Assembly (NCBI GenBank): GCA_963838495.1
Contig: CAWIRC010000001.1
Span: 1,240,001 to 1,304,000, forward strand
Direction of reading: 5' to 3'
Origin: JBEKIK01 sp963838495
GTDB lineage: Bacteria; Planctomycetota; Planctomycetia; Pirellulales; Thermoguttaceae
DNA: 64,000 bases
Both the position numbers and the translations under genes were made by a program. Positions 57,591 to 64,000 of this stretch are shown in pieces. Under the pieces are notes generated by a model. The model had not been told where the DNA came from. It ran no database searches and saw nothing but the letters and a program-made list of their open reading frames with translations. Each line of letters starts with the position of its first letter. The first letter of the stretch is position 1.

Positions 57591-60500
57591 CTATGCCGCC
57601 TGCGTATCTTTTTCCGCAGCCAGCCGCTCGGGCTTGATCTGCCCGTCGTCGCTGACGTCCTCGAAGCGGACGGAGACTTGTTTCGACACGCCCGATTCCT
57701 GCATCGTCACGCCGTAGATCGTGTTCGCGCAGGTCATGGTTCTTTTCGAGTGCGTGACGATGATGAATTGCGTCCAGGCCAGAAAATCCTTGAGCACCTT
57801 GATGAAGCGGTCGATGTTGGCCTCGTCCAAGGCGGCGTCAACTTCGTCCAGCACGCAGAACGGGCTGGGCCGGCTGCGGAAAATGGCCAAAAGCACCGCC
57901 ACGCAGGTCAGGGTTTTTTCACCGCCGCTAAGAAGCGATATGCTGCGCGGCTCCTTGCCCGGCGGCCGGGCCACGATCTCGATGCCGCTGTCGAGTATGT
58001 CCAGGCCTTCCTCCAAGACGATGTCGGCGTGGCCCCCGCCGAACAGATCGCGGAAAAGCTGCTGAAAATGCCCGCGAATCGTGTCCAGCGTCTCGGTGAA
58101 CAGGCGCCGGCTGTCGGCGTTGATCCGCTCGATGATCTTTTCCAGCGCGGCCTTGGCATCGGCCAGGTCGCGATACTGGTCGGAAAGGTTCTTGTCGCGG
58201 GCCTCCAACTGTTCCAACTCTGCCAGGGCTTCAAGGTTGACGTTGCCCAGATTGGCGATCTTCCGCCGCAGGTCGTCGATCTCCACTTGCGCCTCCTCGC
58301 GCTTGTGCTGTTCCTCGGCGTTGGGATCGTGCTCCAATTCGGCCAGTTCGATGCCGTAATCCTCGCGCAGGCGGTCGGCCGAGGTCGAGCACTCGTGCCG
58401 CACTTCATTGGCCGTGAGTTCCTGGGCATGGATCTTATCCTCGAACTTGCGGATTTTACCGCGGATTTTCTGAACGTCGGCCGCCAATTCCGCGCACTGC
58501 GCCTGCAGCTCCTCGCGGCGGTTGACGAGCGCCACCGTTTGCGAGGCGTAAGATTCCTTGCGAATGTAAAGTTCGGCGACCTCCGATTCCGTGCGGAGGA
58601 TATTCCAGCGCACGGTCTCGGCCCGGCTCGTGCTTTCGGCCAGGCGTTGGCGGGTTTCGTCGATTGCCCGATGGCGCTCCCGCCGGTTTTCGTCCAACTG
58701 CCTCAACTGGGCCTGGAGGTTGCGGACCCGTTCCTCGCTCTTGGCCAGTTCCACTTTGATTTCGGTGTTTTCGCGGCTTTGTTCCATGCGCCGGTTTTCC
58801 AGGCGGCCGATTTGCTCGCCGAGTTGCTCCAGGCGTCTTTCCGCTTCGGCGATATCCCTCTCGATTTCAGCCCGCTTTTGCCGGGTTTCGATCAATCGCT
58901 GCGACGCCGCCGCATGTTGCTCCTCCGCCGCGGCCAACTCCGCGCCCTGCGCACTTTTTTGTTCTTCCATCTGGGAGCGTCGCTTTTCAGCGGAATCGAT
59001 TAAAAGCCGCATCTCGGCCAAACGGTCGGCCGTTTGTTGCCGTTTTTTCCCGCTCGCCGCCGCAATTTTCTGCTGCCGGGCTATTTGCTCCTCGAATCCT
59101 GCGGCCGCCTTTTCGGCCATGTCAATGGCCGCCTTCAATTCCTCCAACTGAATCCCCAGCGCCCGCAGTTCGCTCCGCCTGGTGATCAGGCCCGTGGAAC
59201 CGTGCCGCGGTCCGACCACGAGCGTGCCGTCGGCCAAGAGCAATTCGCCGGTAAGGGCGACGAAATTCGCCGCCGGGCAGTTCTCGGCCAATTCCATGGC
59301 CTGGGCCAGCTTCTCCACGATCCAAGTTCGGCCCAACAATCGCTCGACCAGCGGTACGAACTTGGGCTGCGTTTCCACGAAACTATCGGCACGGCCCAGC
59401 ACGCCCGCTCGCCCTTCCAAATTCACGTCGCCGGCGGAGACTCCTTCCTTGCGCCCTTCCAACCAGATAAATCCCACGCGTCCGGCAAGGCGATTCGATT
59501 CCTTGTGCAGGTAATTCATCAATTCGCCGCCGGGCGAAGCCACCACGTACTGGGCCGCCTGTCCCAGGGCGATTTCGATAAGCGGCGCAGCCTCGATGCT
59601 CACGCTGAGCACGTCGGCCACCAACCCGAGAACGTCGCGGAACGCCGCATCCGCCGGATCGCCCGCCCGGGCGAGCACCTCTTTCACGCCTGCGCTTAAT
59701 CCTTCCTGGCGGCGGACGAGTTCTTCAAGCAGCAGTGATCGCTCCGACGCGCCGCTGTGTCGCTGACGCAAGGCACCCAGTTCCTCCTGCTTTGCCGACA
59801 ATTGCTGCTGCGCCTGCACCAGTTGATCTTGCGCATCGGCAAGCAGGCGTTCTTGTTCCTCCAACTGACCGGCGGGCCGATCGTGTTCGGCGCAATTGGA
59901 TCAATTCCGCTTGCAGGGCGTCGATCTGACGCTCTAAATCGGCCAGCCGGGCGCAACAGCGCTCGGTAGTTGTCAATGCGGCGGCAAGTTGCGTTTCCAG
60001 GGCGCTTATTTCATTTCCCAAGGCGGCCGACGCCCGCATCTGCTGCATATACCCGCCCCGGTGCTGTTCGTTTTCGCCCCGCAGTTGATCCAAAACCGAC
60101 ATCACCTCGGTCAGTTCGCGTTCGGCCTCGACCAGGCGCCGGGCGACCTGGCGGTGCAGCTCCTCGGCCGCCGCCCGCTGGTCGGCCGTGCCGCCGAGTT
60201 CCTTTTCCAAATCGTCGCTGCGAGCGTTCATGGTCGCGATTTGCCGTCTGCGACGGGCGATTTCCTCTTCCAGATCATTCAATCTTGCCCGCTCGTGTTC
60301 GATCGACGATTCGCCCGCCGCGATCCGCTCGCGATCGGCGGCAATGCGGCTTTCCGAGCCGCGGATGGCCTCGTTGATATCGCCCGATTGAATCTCGATT
60401 TCCAGCAGCCTGGCCTCGATGGCCTCGGCCGAAGCCGCGGCCGCGTCGCGCTGCCCGGCGACCGCCTGAATCTCGCACTCGACGCCGCTTAGTCGTTCGG

Positions 60501-61208
60501 TCAGGCGCCGCCAGTCAACCAATCCCACCTGGGTCCGCAGTTCTTGAAGCCGGTCGTTATATTCCTTATAGCGCCGCGCCTTTCCCGCCTGGGCGCGCAC
60601 GCTTCGCAGCCGGTTTTCCACTTCGTCCACGATGTCGTGGAGCCGCAACAAGTTCTGATCAACGCGCTCCAGGCGCTGAGGGCCTCGATCTTTCGCAGCT
60701 TGAAGCGGCTGATCCCCGCCGCTTCCTCGAAAATAATTCGCCGGTCCCGGGCCGAAGATTGCAGCAGGACGTCCACCTTGCCCTGCTCGATCACGCTGTA
60801 GGCCTGCGTGCCCATGCCCGTGCCCGATAGTAAGTCGCGTATGTCGCGCAACCGCGCCGGATTGCGGTTGATCAGGTATTCGCCCTCGCCGCTGCGATAA
60901 ACCCGCCGCGTGATCTGGACCTCACCGGTGTCGATGGGCAAGAGGTGCTTGGAGTTGTCCAAGGTGAGCGTGATTTCAGCGGTGTTGATCGCCCGCCGGA
61001 CGCCGGACCCGTTGAAAATGACGTCGGCCATCTCCCTGCCGCGCAGGCTTTTTACGCTCTGTTCGCCCAGCACCCACTTTATGGCGTCAACGACGTTCGA
61101 CTTGCCCGAGCCGTTTGGGCCCACCACCACGGTTATGCCGGGAGGGAACTCGAACCGCGTCCGGTCGGCAAAACTTTTAAATCCGACGAGTTCGAGTGCC
61201 TTTAACAT
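57591..61208 (-). CDS. smc: Chromosome segregation protein SMC (two frame breaks)
   Basis: A complete SMC of about 1,206 residues when joined. Walker A GPNGSGKS is at residues 30-37 and the Q-loop near 145. Two long coiled-coil arms flank a hinge (VVASPGGELMNYLHKESNRL to STGLITRRSELRA). The C-terminal lobe has the signature LLSGGEKTLT and Walker B FCVLDEVDAALDE. Frame breaks lie near 60675 (GG to G; RLERVDQNLLRLHD resumes) and near 59885. The gene is essential in many bacteria, condensing chromosomes with ScpA and ScpB. No scp gene is visible. It is separated from the upstream FlgI-like gene by a palindrome pair. Confidence 0.94.
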
Positions 61209-61236
61209 GGGAAGCCATCGATAAAGAATATTATTT

Positions 61237-61310
61237 AGCCCCCGGTGAACACACCGGGGGCTCCGTGCACTATGTCCAGTTTAAACCCCCCGTGTGTTCA
61301 CGGGGGGCTA
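61237..61310. repeat. Pair of 'agcccccggtg...caccgggggct' palindromes
   Basis: agcccccggtgaacacaccgggggct (61237-61262) is one palindrome. The second, at 61283-61310, is aaaccccccgtgtgttcacggggggcta, which is the near reverse complement of the first. They stand 20 bases apart as two inverted copies between the smc start and the FlgI-like gene stop at 61338. They could act as terminators of the upstream gene. Confidence 0.8.
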
Positions 61311-61337
61311 AATTTAACGATTATAGGCCGGCCGATC

Positions 61338-63269
61338 TCAGTCTTTTGCGGCGAAACCAAATATTTTACCAAAGAAACCCTGCTTGGACCTTTGTTTTTC
61401 CTTGGAATTCGCCTCGTCAGAGTCGTTTTTAGCGGATTTTGCGGCGCCGTCCCCGTCGTCAGAGGTAGAGGCAGTTGCCTTTTTGTAGAACAAATCCGGC
61501 GCCATGTTGTCCGAATCGGCTTTCGTCGCGTTGTCGGATTGCTTATTAGCTTCGCCGCCATCGGTTGCGACGCGTTGGTACATCCGGCCGGCTTCCGGAA
61601 CGGCGTCAATTTCGAAGCGGCTGGGCAAGGCCCCGGAGGCCTTGGCCTCTTGCAGCATTTGCACCACGTCCGGATATGTCCCGCCCAATTCCGCCACCGC
61701 CCGGATCACCTCATCGATCTTCGTAGACACCGTGCGCTTCTGATCGGCTTCCTTAACGGCAAACTTGCTGATCGTGATTTCCCCGGGATTCGTGCTATTG
61801 AGCATTATCTGGTTGCCGGCGTTAACCGAGATGGGCGTGAGGAAATTCTGGTCCCTGCCAAAGAGCACGATCTCCGGCAAGCGGTTATGCGTGACGTGGA
61901 TCATGGGCGGGCCCGACACGTCCAGCACATGATAGTGGAATTGATCGTTCAGTTTTTCACCGGCCACCAAGGCCTCTTTCTTGTTCATCGTCCACAGGGC
62001 CCTGAACGCCCCGTACCTGGTTTCCGCGCTGGACGACGAGAGCATGTCGCGCAACTGCTCGTAGGCCCCGAAATCCTGCATCGAACTAAGAGCCGTAAGG
62101 GCAAAAACGCGGAAAGCGGGCTGCTCCCGCGCGGCCTCGCCCAGCGGCGCAGCCGCCTCGCGCCGATCCATATAAGCCAATGCCTCGGCAGCGTAAAAAC
62201 GGACCTTGGGATCTTTCGATCCAATCCCCTTCAACAACGCAGGCACGCCGTCTATCCCCACCGCCTCCAATTCGATCGCGGCAGACTTCGTAGTGCCGGG
62301 ATCGAGCAATTGATCTTCAAGTCCGGCGATCCTTTCCATGCGTTGCCGGGCCGTCTCTGTAATCGCCACCGCCCGAACCACTCCCATGTAACGCCGGATG
62401 TTGTCTTTGTACCGGGGATGCACCGTCAATTCCACGTATTCCTCCGTTTTCGCCTTGGCCACTCCGACCTTGATCCCGTTCTGAAAGCAGTGGAAACGCT
62501 TGTTCACGGCGTTTTCGATGCGCGAACTGTTCATCACGCTTTGATGGTCGGGCTTGAGCACCAAACCCAGCGTGCGCGATTTCTTCGTAACCAGCAGGCC
62601 CCCGCCGAGAACCCTTCCCTGGCAGGCAGCCACGCGGTCGCTCTTGGGATCGGCCTGGGGATCGACCATTACCGGCCCTTCGGCCAGGGCCAGCAAATTC
62701 CCTTCGTGTATTTGGCCGCCCAATTGCGCCATTTCCGACAACCGCGTTTCCAAAAGATACCCGCCGCGCAAACTGGTGGTTTCGCTTTGGCCGGGAACGC
62801 GTATTTCCACGTCGAAATTGTCGCCGCTTTGAATCCCCTCGCGCAAAACCCCGCGCACCATCACCAATGAAGTATTGCCAGACGCCAAAATCGTATTCGG
62901 CTCGGCAACGCCGCGTTTTTGCATTTCTTCCAGCAAGACCCCGCGCATCGACGAAGGAGCGGGATCGCTGCCCGTGCCCCTTAGACCGGTCACCAACCCA
63001 ATCCCGTTGACCTCCACCGGATACAATCCGAACGGCACGGCAAAATCGCCCACCAGTTTTATCGCACGTTCATGTTTCTCCGGCGGCGGTGTCTCGTCCG
63101 GACTTTGCGAACGCAGGATGTTTCCGTCCCACCAAGAGCACCCGCAAATAAGAAATAAAAGAGCTAATATAAATCCATAACTAAGTCCCCTCTCCCGACC
63201 AACCGACCATGCTTCGCATGGTGCCCGTCGGTGCCCGGAGAGGGTTAGGGTGGGGGCCTTCTGTAACAT
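61338..63269 (-). CDS. FlgI-like (P-ring domain) lipoprotein with HEAT-type C-terminus
   Basis: The conserved part matches flagellar P-ring protein FlgI: a lipobox-like LICGC, then VPFGLYPVEVNGIGLVTGLRGTGSDPAPSS, and repeated GGxLLVTK and ARQR stretches. A HEAT-like region (KDPKVRFYAAEALAYM) and a Lys/Ser-rich tail follow. The length (about 644 residues) is nearly double normal FlgI (about 365). There are no other flagellar genes nearby. The start is unclear: the codons before the lipoprotein signal fall in repeat DNA (63186-63258), and the true start may be near 63182 with a base missing, giving MGFILALLFLICGC. I place the start at 63269 as a conservative in-frame ATG. Confidence 0.7.
   Translation of the reverse strand: MLQKAPTLTLSGHRRAPCEAWSVGRERGLSYGFILALLFLICGCSWWDGNILRSQSPDETPPPEKHERAIKLVGDFAVPFGLYPVEVNGIGLVTGLRGTGSDPAPSSMRGVLLEEMQKRGVAEPNTILASGNTSLVMVRGVLREGIQSGDNFDVEIRVPGQSETTSLRGGYLLETRLSEMAQLGGQIHEGNLLALAEGPVMVDPQADPKSDRVAACQGRVLGGGLLVTKKSRTLGLVLKPDHQSVMNSSRIENAVNKRFHCFQNGIKVGVAKAKTEEYVELTVHPRYKDNIRRYMGVVRAVAITETARQRMERIAGLEDQLLDPGTTKSAAIELEAVGIDGVPALLKGIGSKDPKVRFYAAEALAYMDRREAAAPLGEAAREQPAFRVFALTALSSMQDFGAYEQLRDMLSSSSAETRYGAFRALWTMNKKEALVAGEKLNDQFHYHVLDVSGPPMIHVTHNRLPEIVLFGRDQNFLTPISVNAGNQIMLNSTNPGEITISKFAVKEADQKRTVSTKIDEVIRAVAELGGTYPDVVQMLQEAKASGALPSRFEIDAVPEAGRMYQRVATDGGEANKQSDNATKADSDNMAPDLFYKKATASTSDDGDGAAKSAKNDSDEANSKEKQRSKQGFFGKIFGFAAKD
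63186..63258. repeat. Palindrome inserted in the loop of another palindrome
   Basis: The outer element (tcccctctcccg at 63186-63197 and ggagagggttagggtgggggcc at 63237-63258) matches the repeat at 31791-31828 on the opposite strand. In its loop lies a 39-base element (63198-63236; ccaaccgaccatg...catggtgcccgtcggtgccc) that also occurs at 24241-24279. The loop base pairs of the outer repeat are replaced, not duplicated at the junction. Confidence 0.85.
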
Positions 63270-63324
63270 TGTCGTGCTTCTTTGAACTGTCCGATACATG
63301 CTTCCTTGCACTCCTTCGATAAGT

Positions 63325-63446
63325 AGGGTGCGTGAAACGCACCATTTTCGTAATGTGCATTGAACACACCCGGGGATTACGGGGTGCATTCCTTGCACTT
63401 TACGAGAAAAGTTTTTTAGGGGTGCATTCCATGCACCCTACGAGAA
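63325..63446. repeat. Cluster of 'ggtgcgt/ggtgcat' palindromes
   Basis: agggtgcgtgaaacgcaccat (63325-63345), ggggtgcattccttgca (63380-63396) and ggggtgcattccatgcacccta (63419-63440) are tandem members of the family also at 4135 and 24633. The last unit ends with cgagaaaagg, and the preceding one with cgagaaaag, so flanks are shared too. Confidence 0.75.
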
Positions 63447-63572
63447 AAGGCGATCGATAAGACAAAACACGGAAATTGGCCGGCAAACAATAGTGATTTC
63501 AGTCACTACGGTCAAGAGTGAAAGAGGGACAGCCGTATATTTTGGCAAAGCTGGGCAATATAGAGAATTCTT

Positions 63573-64000
63573 TTATTGTACGATTTGGTTCACTTCAATA
63601 GGCACGATTGAGACTTTCCGCAACACAACCGGCCCGAACAGGCCCGAGGGCAGCGGCTGGGGGTTGCCTTTTTCGAATTTGGTGATATTGGTTTTTGTTT
63701 TTCGCTCTTCGGGCGGGAGTTTCTGGTCGCCTATGAGCCGGTTGGCCCACATATTGACGATTTGAATTTCCAGGTGGTTTTTCCCGGCCCTGGCCGCGGA
63801 ACTGATATCGATGCGGAAAGGCGCTTTCCACAGCACTCCCAGCGACTGACCGTTCAGGCGCACATCGGCCAACTCGCGCAAATCGCCAAGATCCAGCTCC
63901 AACACGCCTTTGGAATCGAGCATATCGGCGGGAATGTCGATGTCGCGGACATAACTAGCCGCCCCGGAAAAGTATTTTATGTTGGGATCGTCGTTTTCGG
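63573..64000 (-). CDS. C-terminal part of a glycoside hydrolase (partial)
   Basis: The gene runs out of the window on the upstream side. The visible 142 codons end with a galactose-binding-like sandwich: YVRDIDIP, VRLNGQSLGVLWKAPFRIDIS, then LEIQIVNMWANRLIGDQKLP and TKTNITKF. This tail matches the C-terminus of GH106-type (rhamnosidase) or GH2-like secreted enzymes common in planctomycetes. The catalytic domain lies beyond 64000, so the substrate cannot be told. Confidence 0.75.
   Translation of the reverse strand, partial: ENDDPNIKYFSGAASYVRDIDIPADMLDSKGVLELDLGDLRELADVRLNGQSLGVLWKAPFRIDISSAARAGKNHLEIQIVNMWANRLIGDQKLPPEERKTKTNITKFEKGNPQPLPSGLFGPVVLRKVSIVPIEVNQIVQ

Noticed and set aside
57678..59003. 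441-codon plus-strand frame opposite smc
   Set aside because: Antisense to SMC coiled-coil codons; no binding site and no recognisable domain.
61245..62870. 541-codon plus-strand frame opposite the FlgI-like gene
   Set aside because: Antisense to the FlgI-like gene and begins inside a palindrome pair.

Overview
The window looks like a chromosomal segment of a planctomycete, probably close to Pirellulales. The evidence is three DUF1559 proteins (type IV pilin-like N-terminus plus an H-x9-DG C-terminal motif), a PEP-CTERM protein, a secreted protein with a duplicated YHS-like C-terminal domain, oversized signal peptidases with zinc-ribbon inserts, a TsaC-phosphatase fusion, and dispersed palindromes of the kind common between planctomycete genes. 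This placement rests on gene-family knowledge, not on a database search. One tRNA (Leu, anticodon CAG) is present. There is no rRNA, CRISPR array, transposase or recognisable prophage.

Layout. 0.7-4.1 kb: an ABC export ATPase and its FtsX-type permease. 4.1-7 kb: small poorly known genes and a nested inverted-repeat element. 7-13.6 kb (minus strand): a VWA membrane protein, a MoxR ATPase and a TMTC-like membrane TPR protein. 13.7-19 kb: a four-helix-bundle protein, an NHL lipoprotein, a TsaC/low-MW phosphatase fusion with RpiB, and an STN-like secreted protein. 19-24 kb: two secreted proteins and a polysaccharide-export lipoprotein. 24.7-27.1 kb: two DUF1559 proteins. 27.1-30.7 kb: a PilZ membrane protein with intact c-di-GMP motifs next to a large secreted protein. 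31-38.5 kb: two unusual signal peptidases I, LptB, a second TMTC-like TPR protein and an aldo/keto reductase. 38.5-42.5 kb: an OleC-like AMP ligase, MntP, tRNA-Leu and a third DUF1559 protein. 43-51.4 kb: AddB, AddA and a CCA-adding-type nucleotidyltransferase. 51.4-57.5 kb: a small nucleotidyltransferase pair, an HTH-receiver protein, a pseudouridine synthase whose 3' end is duplicated around a PEP-CTERM gene, and a HEAT-repeat protein. 57.6-64 kb: SMC, an orphan FlgI-like lipoprotein and the end of a glycoside hydrolase.

Two features dominate. First, about 27 reading-frame breaks lie in 16 otherwise conserved genes, including SMC, AddA/AddB, MoxR and a signal peptidase. Where the original sequence can be inferred, most breaks are losses of one base from a homopolymer or of two bases from a dinucleotide run. 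That points to sequencing or assembly error, so these genes are annotated as single genes. Second, at least seven families of short palindromic or tandem repeats are scattered between genes. Several copies lie in frame inside coding sequence, and one palindrome sits inside the hairpin loop of another.

Functionally the segment is weighted to the cell envelope (export, signal peptide cleavage, LPS and polysaccharide transport, surface proteins) and to DNA maintenance (AddAB, SMC). The most promising unusual item is the tandem pair of signal peptidases, in which a zinc ribbon and a beta-sandwich-like domain are inserted between the catalytic motifs.
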